DNA of 9,299 bases, from the NCBI RefSeq assembly GCF_029762515.1, contig NZ_JARVGN010000038.1, forward strand, positions 1-9,299, read 5' to 3'. Each line of letters opens with the position of its first letter. Within the stretch, counting starts at the first letter, position 1. Source of the stretch: Methanocalculus sp. Its GTDB lineage: Archaea > Halobacteriota > Methanomicrobia > Methanomicrobiales > Methanocorpusculaceae. Below the pieces are notes generated by a model that saw nothing but the letters and a program-made list of their open reading frames with translations, did no database searches and was not told the DNA's origin. The position numbers and the translations under genes were made by a program. Shown one piece after another: positions 1 to 6,642 of this stretch.

Positions 1-1
1 T

Positions 2-385
2 GGTATGGAGAATATTCTCTCTGGTGTTGTGGGAGCCGGAACCTCGAGTCTTGCCTCAATAGAGGTTGCAGGAGTGAGTGTTCTTGCCGTTTCAAATATC
101 TCTCCCGGCAGTTCTGTCGATATTGCCTTCCGGGCAGCCGATGTAACGCTCCATGTTGGTGATGGCCATGCAGGTTCGGCGCAAAACCGTTTCAAAGCAA
201 CGATCACTGCCGTGATCCCTCTTGGCGGCCCCCTTACCCAGGTACATCTCAATGCCGGTTTTCCGATCATTGCCCTCGTCACGAGCCGCTCCGTAGAAGA
301 TCTTGATCTCTCCCCCGGTATGGATGTGGTTGCCGCTCTCAAGGCGAGTGCAGTCCGGGTGATTGAGAGAGTATTGAGCAGATAG
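2..385 (+). CDS. Molybdate/tungstate ABC transporter ATP-binding protein, C-terminal TOBE part (5' partial)
   Basis: The reading frame is open from the left edge to the TAG at 383-385, so the ATG at 5-7 is probably internal. It encodes the GMENIL segment found just after the ATPase core in ModC/WtpC-type subunits. The rest is a regulatory domain whose second half (SAQNRFKATI, then PLGGPLTQVHLNAGFPIIA, LVTSRSVEDL, KASAVRVIE) matches the TOBE oxyanion-binding fold of molybdate/tungstate importers. In the family this subunit hydrolyses ATP at the inner face of the membrane to drive uptake of MoO4 or WO4, and TOBE senses the intracellular oxyanion. The Walker A, signature and Walker B motifs lie outside the window. 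Methanogens need Mo or W for formylmethanofuran dehydrogenase, which fits. I cannot separate molybdate from tungstate specificity, and a TOBE domain of another transporter class is a weaker alternative. Confidence 0.85.
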   Translation, partial: GMENILSGVVGAGTSSLASIEVAGVSVLAVSNISPGSSVDIAFRAADVTLHVGDGHAGSAQNRFKATITAVIPLGGPLTQVHLNAGFPIIALVTSRSVEDLDLSPGMDVVAALKASAVRVIERVLSR

Positions 386-427
386 TACTGGCTGAATGCC
401 TGATGCCAGACCCCTGCAAGAGCGCCG

Positions 428-451
428 ATCTCTCCCCTTTCTCTTTCTGGA
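428..451 (+). terminator. Pyrimidine-rich possible terminator after the ABC ATPase gene
   Basis: This short C/T-rich run with two T-containing tracts lies about 45 bases after the TAG of the transporter gene and 50 bases before the HD gene. Archaeal RNA polymerase often terminates at T-rich tracts without a hairpin. The tracts are short and interrupted, so this is a weak call. The remainder of 386-500 shows no gene and no clear TATA box at the right distance from the HD start. Confidence 0.2.
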
Positions 452-500
452 ATAGTCACAAAAGGCGATCCTTTTCCCGCTATACAGTGAACCATATCCC

Positions 501-1082
501 ATGGATGGCGGGATAGATCTGATTACACAGCATGTAGAGGCATTTCTTCAGGAGTCCGGCTCCCACGGGTTCGATCACACTGCCCGTGTCACCCGCCTCT
601 GCCGGACTATCGGCATCCGGGAGGGTGCGGATATGGCGATCCTCATCCCTGCCGCCCTCTTCCACGATATCGCCCGCCCCCTTGAGGAGGAGACCGGTAT
701 CCCCCATGAAGAGCAGGGGGCGGAGATGGCAGAAGAGTATCTCCGGTCTGTCGGGTATCCCGGCGATATGATCCATTCAATCTGCCACGCAATCCGTGCC
801 CACCGGTTTAGCTCGGGGATTGCGCCTTTTACACTGGAGGCGGAGATCCTCTCGGATGCCGACAAGCTGGATGCGATGGGTGCAACCGGCATCGCCCGGA
901 CATTCATGCAGGCAGGGGAGGAGGGCAGTGGCATTCCCGGGGCTGTCGCTCATTTCCATCTGAAGCTGCTGAAGCTGAAGGATCGGATGTATACGGAGAC
1001 TGCCCGTGAGATGGCCGAAGAGAGGCATGCGTTCCTTGTCGCATTTCTTCGGGAGCTTGAGCGTGAGGAATCCGGGGATTAG
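501..1082 (+). CDS. HD-domain phosphohydrolase
   Basis: This is a 193-residue soluble protein of the HD superfamily, metal-dependent phosphohydrolases that act on nucleotides or phosphate esters. The metal-binding pattern is complete: H26 in HGFDHTARV, H55-D56 in AALFHDIARP, further histidines H96 and H101, and an acidic cluster in SDADKLDAMGATGIARTF (D119, D121). The order and spacing resemble the compact stand-alone HD proteins of the YedJ/YpgQ type. The substrate cannot be read from the sequence. The ATG at 501 is the only reasonable start before the first HD residue; I see neither a convincing Shine-Dalgarno sequence nor a well-placed TATA box. The gene follows the transporter gene after 115 bases on the same strand, so read-through from it is possible, but no functional link is evident. 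Confidence 0.85.
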   Translation: MDGGIDLITQHVEAFLQESGSHGFDHTARVTRLCRTIGIREGADMAILIPAALFHDIARPLEEETGIPHEEQGAEMAEEYLRSVGYPGDMIHSICHAIRAHRFSSGIAPFTLEAEILSDADKLDAMGATGIARTFMQAGEEGSGIPGAVAHFHLKLLKLKDRMYTETAREMAEERHAFLVAFLRELEREESGD

Positions 1083-1127
1083 AGGGCGTGAATGGCGATT
1101 CCTGATTCAGGCTGTGTAGAGCTTTAG

Positions 1128-1136
1128 TTATATATG
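1128..1136 (+). promoter_or_regulatory. TATA box upstream of the small winged-helix gene
   Basis: TTATATATG stands out as the most TATA-like element between the HD gene and the 1210 gene. Archaeal transcription usually starts about 25-27 bases after the TATA centre, which predicts a start near 1158. That falls on the ATG at 1159, a six-codon reading frame ending in TAA at 1177, and about 50 bases before the ATG at 1210. A second, weaker TATA-like stretch (CTTATATG) follows directly. Confidence 0.55.
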
Positions 1137-1209
1137 CTTATATGACACAACAATCAGTATGTCAGTTGCCAGTACTTAAGCACACTCTCCTACACTTGAT
1201 TCAATCCGG

Positions 1210-1446
1210 ATGATCGAGGAGTTTGTTCAGGAGCATAGCGGTGAGTTCCGGCGGCGGGCTCTCTGGTCCTCCCTCCCACGGAAAATGATGTACCAGACCT
1301 TCAAAACCGCTATTGAGTACCTGATTGAATCAAACAAGATCACCCTTGATGCCAATGGAAAAGTCTGCTGGATATTCAACCCTGAACTCGTCCGGTATTA
1401 TATGGCTCGTGAAGACCTGCGGATTCCTTTAAAAAAGGAGAATTAG
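1210..1446 (+). CDS. Small probable winged-helix protein (78 aa)
   Basis: The protein is short, basic and without membrane segments or a signal peptide. It has helical segments (MIEEFVQEHSGEF and SLPRKMMYQTFKTAIEYLIES) followed by a likely beta-wing (NKITLDANGKVCWIFNPEL). The block PRKMMYQTFK...YLIESNKI...GKVCWIFNPEL resembles a small conserved archaeal protein with a winged-helix-like outline, which I recognise only as a hypothetical family. DNA binding is an inference from this fold and is untested. The ATG at 1210 has no Shine-Dalgarno sequence. An in-frame TAA at 1177 bars extension to the ATG at 1159, and no other start lies between. Its TAG overlaps the opposing lipoprotein gene's stop within 1443-1446. 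The start remains uncertain, but the conserved-looking body supports a real gene. Confidence 0.6.
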   Translation: MIEEFVQEHSGEFRRRALWSSLPRKMMYQTFKTAIEYLIESNKITLDANGKVCWIFNPELVRYYMAREDLRIPLKKEN

Positions 1447-2969
1447 TTCTTCACCACAAGATCTATTTTGAAGCTTCCCATTGCGATTAACTCCATATCC
1501 TCCATGGATACGTCGCTTATAATCGCCGGATACTGCCTGACAAGCCTGAAGATCGCAGCATCGTCCGGGTAATCGGGCTCGACGTTTGCATCGACGTTCT
1601 TCTGGATGACCATCCTTGTCGGGTCGATGTTGGTTCCATAGTATTGCCTGAAGGCTATCCGGTCATCTTCAGGGATATCGAACCAGTCGGCACCCTCGGC
1701 GACAGTCGGATCAACCGGCACCCACCCATATCCCGGAAGATAGTACTCTGCCCAGAAGTGGGGGCTTGGCGCATCCTGAAGGATCATCTGGTACCCGCCT
1801 GTGGCACGTGCAGGAATGCCGAGCGAGCGGCAGAATGCAGAGAAGAGCATGCTCTGGGTGCCGCAGTCTCCATGGCCTGTGGTGAACATATGGGTCGATT
1901 CAGCCACTTTCGGGGTCTTCGCATCAAGTGAGAGATGCGGGACATGGCTGTAGGGGTATGTGGTGATGATATGGTTGTATATCATCTGCGCCTGCTTGTG
2001 CGGGTTTGTTTCGCTTCCGACTATTTCACGTGCTTTATTCCGGATCGCGTCGTTTATCTCGATGTTCCGCTCAGTTCTTGTGTAGAGGATATATTCGGGA
2101 TCGGCTCTGTCATATTCACCGACTTTTTCGGGGTCGATCACAAAGATCCCTTCATAGGAGCTGAATTTGATGTCGGCTGTTATGACCAGATCGCCTTGTA
2201 TTGCCCCGACTGGGATCTCGTAGTAGATGATCCCGATCTCGTGATTGACATCCGGCCCATTTACGATATACTCAGGGTATGCCATGTTCGTGACCGAGAC
2301 ATCACGCTGGATATCAGTTGCAATTGGGTGCGGATACCAGATCTTCATGGTGCCTCCTGCCGGGAGATCTGCTTCTGCGATCGTTAGGTGCATCGTCCCT
2401 TCATAGTGGATCGGGTTCCTGTAAGGGAGTTCCTCTGCCTTCAGGTTGCCTGAACGGACATCATCTGCCAGTGCGTACCGGGACATAAATGCAAAGGTGA
2501 ATGGCAGCTGTTGTTTCTGAAGGAGTTCAGGATGGGCATAGAGGTAGTTCTTTGCGGTATTAGAGAAGTAGAGGGTCTTGCCGTCAGAGACAAGTGTCTG
2601 GGCTTTGTCTGCGAGCCAGCTGTTGATCTCTTCTTCGGTGATGCCGGAAACCGCCTCTTTCAGGGCATCCCGTGCGGCGGCTTCATCCAGTGAAAACTCG
2701 CCATATGTTCGGATCGCCGTAAACATCGCATTCCGTGATGCAATTCCGGCATCAGGGAACCCATTGGCGAAATACCAGGCCGCCGATCCCTCAAATGCTG
2801 CTTCTGCAGCAAGGTAGTTCCCGGCTTCGTATTCGGCAAGCCCTCTGTTGTATTCCATCTCGCCGATGCTTGATTCCTGGTACACCGGCTGATCAGAGAC
2901 ACAGCCCGCAAAAGCGAGCAGAGCAATCATCAGGATGATGAGTGCGGGAAGGTGTATTCCAATTCGCAT
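1443..2969 (-). CDS. Secreted transglutaminase-like lipoprotein
   Basis: The ATG at 2969 gives a protein of 508 residues. Its N-terminus is a signal peptide (MRIGIHLPALIILMIALLAFAGC) with lipobox AFAG-C23, so it should be lipid-anchored outside the cytoplasmic membrane. Residues about 35-120 are helical, with a repeat-like EYNRGLAEYEAGNYLAAEAAFEGSA start resembling one TPR hairpin. The C-terminal third is a transglutaminase/protease core with the full triad: C369 in GHGDCGTQSM, H404 in SPHFWAEYY and D420 in VPVDPTVAEG. Such domains act as peptidases, amidases or cross-linkers; the substrate is unknown. The frame is open upstream to 3155, but that extension runs into the kinase gene and would bury the signal peptide. 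A TATA box ends 22 bases upstream and predicts transcription starting at this ATG, so the mRNA is probably leaderless. ATG 2984 is a less likely start. It follows the histidine kinase gene after 118 bases. Confidence 0.85.
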   Translation of the reverse strand: MRIGIHLPALIILMIALLAFAGCVSDQPVYQESSIGEMEYNRGLAEYEAGNYLAAEAAFEGSAAWYFANGFPDAGIASRNAMFTAIRTYGEFSLDEAAARDALKEAVSGITEEEINSWLADKAQTLVSDGKTLYFSNTAKNYLYAHPELLQKQQLPFTFAFMSRYALADDVRSGNLKAEELPYRNPIHYEGTMHLTIAEADLPAGGTMKIWYPHPIATDIQRDVSVTNMAYPEYIVNGPDVNHEIGIIYYEIPVGAIQGDLVITADIKFSSYEGIFVIDPEKVGEYDRADPEYILYTRTERNIEINDAIRNKAREIVGSETNPHKQAQMIYNHIITTYPYSHVPHLSLDAKTPKVAESTHMFTTGHGDCGTQSMLFSAFCRSLGIPARATGGYQMILQDAPSPHFWAEYYLPGYGWVPVDPTVAEGADWFDIPEDDRIAFRQYYGTNIDPTRMVIQKNVDANVEPDYPDDAAIFRLVRQYPAIISDVSMEDMELIAMGSFKIDLVVKN

Positions 2970-2990
2970 ATGGGTAAAAGTCATGTATCT

Positions 2991-2999
2991 ATATATAAA
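2991..2999 (-). promoter_or_regulatory. Strong TATA box of the transglutaminase lipoprotein gene
   Basis: Read on the minus strand this is TTTATATAT, with its centre near 2995. The usual archaeal spacing of about 26 bases puts the transcription start at 2969, exactly the A of the ATG preferred for the lipoprotein. No Shine-Dalgarno sequence precedes that ATG, which agrees with leaderless translation. The rest of 2970-3087 shows no gene. Confidence 0.65.
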
Positions 3000-3087
3000 G
3001 GCTTTGGGATTAGAGGGATGCCGGTTTTCTCGCTCTCGATAGAGAATCGCTGGCGGGTAGCCTGTGATGGATCCCCTGATTCCGGGT

Positions 3088-5130
3088 CTATCTGATCCGG
3101 TACCCGCCTTCCGGCACGAGTATCCTGAACCGGGCCCCTTCCCCGACAATTCCATCCTCGGTTATGGTAATCGCGGTGATATCGAGGATTTCTCTGACAA
3201 GGAATAATCCAAAACCGGTGTTTTTGCCATATCCGCGTTCGAAGATTATCTCCTTCTCATGATCCGGGATGCCGGGGCCGTCATCTTCCCAGGTGATCAG
3301 CAGGCCCCCTTCTGTCTCTTCACATGAAATCTGCACACCGGTTGCCCCTTCTGCATGGCGGAGGGTGTTCTCATAGAGGTTGAAGAACGCCCTCTCGATC
3401 ATCGGGTCTGCATAGATCGAGATGTGAGCACAATCACAGGCGATCGGGAGTTTTGTGTCATCGATTGATTCTATCAGGCTGCTGATGGTCTTCCATGAGG
3501 GGGTTTGTATCCCGAGCTGCTCATACTCGCGTGTGAACTCGATCTGTCTTTGAATTTCATCAGTTGCTGTTTGTGCCTGTTTCAGGTACTCTGTCAGCAT
3601 CTCCCCGCCCTGTTCCTCCTCTGCCAGCCCGAGGTATCCCTTCACAATCATCACCTTGTTCAGGATATCATGGCGGGTGATGGAGGAGAGGAGCTGGAGT
3701 TTTGCATTTGTGAGCTGAAGTGCATCTTCTGCCTTTTTCCGATCAGTTATATTATGGCCGATACCCAGAATTGAAACCGGCTCACCCTCTTTATTCCTCA
3801 GGAACCGGACAGAGTTCTCAACCTTGATGATAGATCCATTCCCGCAGTACTCTTCGCTCTCAAACGTGATGGTTCTGTCCGGATCGGCAGTACCCGTGGC
3901 TTCATTCTCCATCTCGTGAGTAAAGAGTGCCATGATCTCTTTTATGGAGGCGGGAGTATTCCTCTCTTCAATCGGCATCGCAAGCGCCTCATCAACGGTG
4001 AATCCTTTCAGCTTCGTAACCGAAGGGCTGATATAGGTGAGATTGAGGTTCATATCGCTGATATAGATGGTATCTGCGGTATTTTCGGCGATAAGGCGGT
4101 ATTTCTCCTCGCTTTGACGGATCACCTGCTGATCTTTCTCTATGAAATCGAGCATACCGTTTATCGAGGCTGCGAGCTCTGCCACCTCGTCATCACCGTC
4201 GATTCCAACTGATGCAGAGGTAGAAGAGCTGCCGGTGATATCCTGTACCTCCCGGTTCAGGCGGGTAATTCTTCTAAGGAAGAAGTGGTTGATGAGCAGA
4301 TAGAAGAGCAATGCGGTGATGCCCGAGAAGATCAGAATCGCTATTACTCCCGACTCGTAGGCGAGAATCCCCCTCTGATAGATTGTCCGCTCCTGGGTTA
4401 TCGAGAGCGAGACCACCGGCTCTCCGAAAATATCGGATACTATGGTTGATCCGGTGATGGTATCTCCCTCCTTTACGATGGAAAGAGATGGTTCGCCGGC
4501 TGGAAGGGGATCGTTCGGAATATCGGCAATTAGGATCGGATACCCGGTGAGAGCCGAGAGTTCTTCAATCCATCCTTCATCCATTGCACGTGCAAAGAGG
4601 AGGGTGCCCATGATCGGACCCTCTCCCCAGCTCATCCGGATCGGCCGTACTGCAACAAGCATCAGCCCGTCTTCGGTCTCAAAGATCCCGGAGAGCTCTT
4701 CGGCACCAGATCGGAGGAAGGAGTCGTGGAGTGTGTAGAGCTGCGGGGGAACCTCTCTCTCCTCACCCTCATCCGGGTCAAATCCACGCGCATATATGAC
4801 CTTTTCATCCGGTCCGGTAAAGATCATTGCATTGAGGTTGAAATATTGAAATACTGATTCATCAAGGTTCTTCTGTTCATACTCAGGATCCATCCCCTGC
4901 ACAAACAAGTACGTGTCATCCCAGTCTGACCAGTCCATCACACTTGTTGAGAGGAACTGTTGCTCCCTCTCAATTGACCTGATGGTCCTCTCCATCGTTG
5001 CTTCGAGGTATTCGTCTTCAAGATCGGCAAAATCATTGAGAATGAGCGTGTGGGTGGCAACACCAAGCCCCAAAACCAGAGCTGCGATTACGAGGACGAT
5101 GATGACAATTATCTGGTTCCGAACATTCAC
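3088..5130 (-). CDS. Membrane sensor histidine kinase, CHASE4-HAMP-PAS-HATPase
   Basis: This 680-residue kinase senses an external signal and phosphorylates its own histidine. Membrane segment 1 is at about residues 6-31. The outer domain (33-255) contains DWSDWDDTY, typical of CHASE4. Membrane segment 2 is at about 259-284, followed by HAMP (285-335) and PAS (340-465, ending ILGIGHNITDRKKAE). The dimerisation helix carries the likely phospho-acceptor H487 in SITRHDILNK. The ATPase domain has an N box (FFNLYENTLRH, N584 and N588), a G1 box (DDGPGI, 616-621), an F box (F630) and a G2 box (GYGKNTGFGLFL). All catalytic motifs are present. The start is GTG 5130; GGGGGTGGAG at 5136-5145 is a usable Shine-Dalgarno sequence, though close. 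No response regulator lies within the window, so its partner is encoded elsewhere. The lipoprotein gene downstream has its own promoter. Confidence 0.92.
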   Translation of the reverse strand: MNVRNQIIVIIVLVIAALVLGLGVATHTLILNDFADLEDEYLEATMERTIRSIEREQQFLSTSVMDWSDWDDTYLFVQGMDPEYEQKNLDESVFQYFNLNAMIFTGPDEKVIYARGFDPDEGEEREVPPQLYTLHDSFLRSGAEELSGIFETEDGLMLVAVRPIRMSWGEGPIMGTLLFARAMDEGWIEELSALTGYPILIADIPNDPLPAGEPSLSIVKEGDTITGSTIVSDIFGEPVVSLSITQERTIYQRGILAYESGVIAILIFSGITALLFYLLINHFFLRRITRLNREVQDITGSSSTSASVGIDGDDEVAELAASINGMLDFIEKDQQVIRQSEEKYRLIAENTADTIYISDMNLNLTYISPSVTKLKGFTVDEALAMPIEERNTPASIKEIMALFTHEMENEATGTADPDRTITFESEEYCGNGSIIKVENSVRFLRNKEGEPVSILGIGHNITDRKKAEDALQLTNAKLQLLSSITRHDILNKVMIVKGYLGLAEEEQGGEMLTEYLKQAQTATDEIQRQIEFTREYEQLGIQTPSWKTISSLIESIDDTKLPIACDCAHISIYADPMIERAFFNLYENTLRHAEGATGVQISCEETEGGLLITWEDDGPGIPDHEKEIIFERGYGKNTGFGLFLVREILDITAITITEDGIVGEGARFRILVPEGGYRIR

Positions 5131-5382
5131 CTACTCCACCCCCTGTCTGTTCTGCGTTTACAGTTTATTGGTCGCCGATGATCCGGTGCCTTGTACTGTC
5201 TGCATATCATCGTCTTCCTGGAATAATTATCTGTCTACATGATTCCGGAGCATGGGATAGTGCACCCGGTGATGCATCTGTTGGGTCATCTCTCATAATC
5301 GCGAGTGTCTTTGTTAGGATCTTATTGTCTGAATCCAGGAATCAATACAATTCCCTGAACAATTCGAAACCACTTTACCTCT
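5131..5382. other. Divergent intergenic region between the kinase gene and the 5383 gene
   Basis: These 252 bases separate two divergently read genes and should hold both promoters, but neither is clear. Towards the kinase, CAATAAACTG (minus strand, around 5163-5172) is a possible TATA box that would start transcription just before the Shine-Dalgarno region. Towards the 5383 gene, CAATACAA at 5343-5350 is a weak candidate that would start near 5373. An AT-rich ATAATTAT at about 5222-5229 is symmetric and could serve either side. I see no gene and no strong repeat here. Confidence 0.4.
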
Positions 5383-6051
5383 GTGGATGAAGAGCATGTA
5401 CCAGGTACTATGGACACGAAACATTCACGCACCAGGGATCGGGAGATCGTCAACAGGTGGGCGGTGGCGGAGATTAATGGTGCTGTCTCCGATCTTCTCT
5501 CCGGGAAGGGGCTGCTGCTGCCGGATGCCGACAGCTGCATCGGCTATTTCTATGTGGATCATGAAGAAGGCATTCTCTTCCGTATCCATTCATTGTGCCG
5601 GCGCCGTCCCGATACGCTGCCGGAGATCATTCACCATTTTAAAGATCATGGCGAGGGCCTGATCATCATCTCTGATGACGTGGGGTCATATACACTGCTC
5701 TCAGGTGAAGATCTGCAGAATCTCCCGATTGTTGAAGAACAGAGATGGATGCTCTATTACGAACCGGAGATGCTGCACACATTGAGAAAGAGAGTGGATA
5801 TCGACAGGTTCAGGGCCCCTGTGTATTTTGATGATGTATCGGTTTTGCTTTTCACCACCGACAAGGTCATCCAACCCGAACTTGTCTGGGTTCGCCTGAA
5901 TAGCCAGTCAGAGGATGGCATGTCGTTTCAGGGAACGCTCTTAAATGAGCCGTATTCGGATTATGGCGTGCATGAAGGGGGCATGCTTACGGTCCGCTTA
6001 GATGAACAGGAGGGAGAGTGGGTCCTGGTGGCAGAAATCGACTTTGAGTAG
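5383..6051 (+). CDS. Uncharacterised protein with possible DUF2314-like C-terminal domain
   Basis: This is an acidic soluble protein of 222 residues from GTG 5383, or 213 from ATG 5410. The GTG start adds nine residues of no recognisable structure, so the ATG may be the true start; AGGT lies 4 bases before it. I do not recognise the first 155 residues: a helical lead (REIVNRWAVAEINGAVSDLL) and a mixed region (CIGYFYVDHEEGILFRIHSL...EGLIIISDDVGSYTLLSGED). Residues about 166-215 (ELVWVRLNSQ...FQGTLLNEPYSDYGVHEGG...VRLDE) resemble DUF2314, a small beta-rich domain that reads 'WV..v....f.G.L.NeP....G...Gd.v'. That match is by eye. There is no signal peptide or membrane span. It is convergent with the AroK-like gene after 39 bases and divergent from the kinase. 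No function is assigned. Confidence 0.75.
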   Translation: MDEEHVPGTMDTKHSRTRDREIVNRWAVAEINGAVSDLLSGKGLLLPDADSCIGYFYVDHEEGILFRIHSLCRRRPDTLPEIIHHFKDHGEGLIIISDDVGSYTLLSGEDLQNLPIVEEQRWMLYYEPEMLHTLRKRVDIDRFRAPVYFDDVSVLLFTTDKVIQPELVWVRLNSQSEDGMSFQGTLLNEPYSDYGVHEGGMLTVRLDEQEGEWVLVAEIDFE

Positions 6052-6054
6052 CGG

Positions 6055-6081
6055 TCTTTTCCCCCCATCGTCTCTCTTTTA
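6055..6081 (+). terminator. T-rich tracts between convergent genes
   Basis: Two T-rich tracts (TCTTTT and TCTCTCTTTTA) follow the TAG of the 5383 gene within 30 bases. They are consistent with hairpin-free archaeal termination of the plus-strand transcript. No matching T-run is seen for the minus-strand gene that ends at 6091. Confidence 0.35.
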
Positions 6082-6090
6082 CGGGTTACT

Positions 6091-6603
6091 CTACTCCTGC
6101 CGGCTGATTGTGATGATGCTCCCTACAACAGATTCGGGGTCTTCATCGGAACACGGTATTGTGTTATCGGCATACTGCTCATAGAGCGGCACCCGGCTGT
6201 CATACATCCCGCGGAGGGTCTGGTTCGGCAGGAGGACAATTCCCCGTGTGGTGATGTTTCTGATCCTTTTTTCCATCTCTGAAAAGGAGATCTCCAGGTA
6301 AACGACCAATCCAAGTGATTTCAGGTGCTCCATCGCCGCCCTGCTCCAGACGACGCTCCCGCCGGTTGCGATCACGGAATTTCGGGGGTGAAGGGAGAGG
6401 ATCGCCTCCTCCTCGATCTGCCGGAATACATCGGGACCGTCTTCATCAAGGATCTCCTGGAGCCTTCTTTCGGTCTGCTGCTGGATCAGGATGTCGCAGT
6501 CGATGAACTGCATGCCGAGCGTCTTTGCCAGGATGACGCCGACGGTGCTCTTCCCGGCACCCGGCATGCCGATGAGGATGATATTTTTGTGGGGGTGGAT
6601 CAT
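6091..6603 (-). CDS. AroK-fold P-loop kinase (shikimate kinase-like)
   Basis: This 170-residue protein is of normal length for AroK-type kinases, which phosphorylate the 3-hydroxyl of shikimate using ATP. Walker A is GMPGAGKST (12-20). The DxD is FIDCD (D35, D37), FRQIEEEA gives R61, and SRVPLYEQYAD gives the C-terminal arginine R137. Deviations are clear: the GGG shikimate loop reads GGS (81-83), and the usual RPLL lid reads TTRGIVLLP (119-127). Most archaea use a different, GHMP-family shikimate kinase, so the true substrate may not be shikimate. Many bacterial and methanogen proteins of this kind are nevertheless annotated as shikimate kinases. The ATG at 6603 is preceded by GAGGAG at 6612-6617, 8 bases away. 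The broken RhuM gene ends 39 bases upstream on the same strand. A candidate promoter (ATAAAAG, minus strand, about 6664-6670) lies inside the RhuM 3' end. Confidence 0.75.
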   Translation of the reverse strand: MIHPHKNIILIGMPGAGKSTVGVILAKTLGMQFIDCDILIQQQTERRLQEILDEDGPDVFRQIEEEAILSLHPRNSVIATGGSVVWSRAAMEHLKSLGLVVYLEISFSEMEKRIRNITTRGIVLLPNQTLRGMYDSRVPLYEQYADNTIPCSDEDPESVVGSIITISRQE

Positions 6604-6611
6604 CGGGGATA

Positions 6612-6617
6612 CTCCTC
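6612..6617 (-). promoter_or_regulatory. Shine-Dalgarno site of the AroK-like gene
   Basis: GAGGAG on the minus strand, 8 bases before ATG 6603, is complementary to the archaeal 16S rRNA tail. It fixes the start of the kinase and contrasts with the leaderless-looking genes elsewhere in the window. Confidence 0.6.
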
Positions 6618-6642
6618 TTTCTTCTTCTCGTCTCTGCTTGTT

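Noticed and set aside
92..502. 136-codon minus-strand frame across the TOBE gene
   Set aside because: It is antisense to a recognisable TOBE domain, and its composition (many Arg, Gly and Cys) is typical of a shadow frame.
1935..2387. 150-codon plus-strand frame inside the lipoprotein gene
   Set aside because: It lies antisense to the transglutaminase coding sequence, whose motifs are intact, and has no domain character; it is a shadow frame.
2970..3155. N-terminal extension of the lipoprotein to residue 1 at 3155
   Set aside because: It overlaps the end of the kinase gene, has low-complexity unprotein-like sequence, would place the signal peptide internally, and contradicts the TATA box position.
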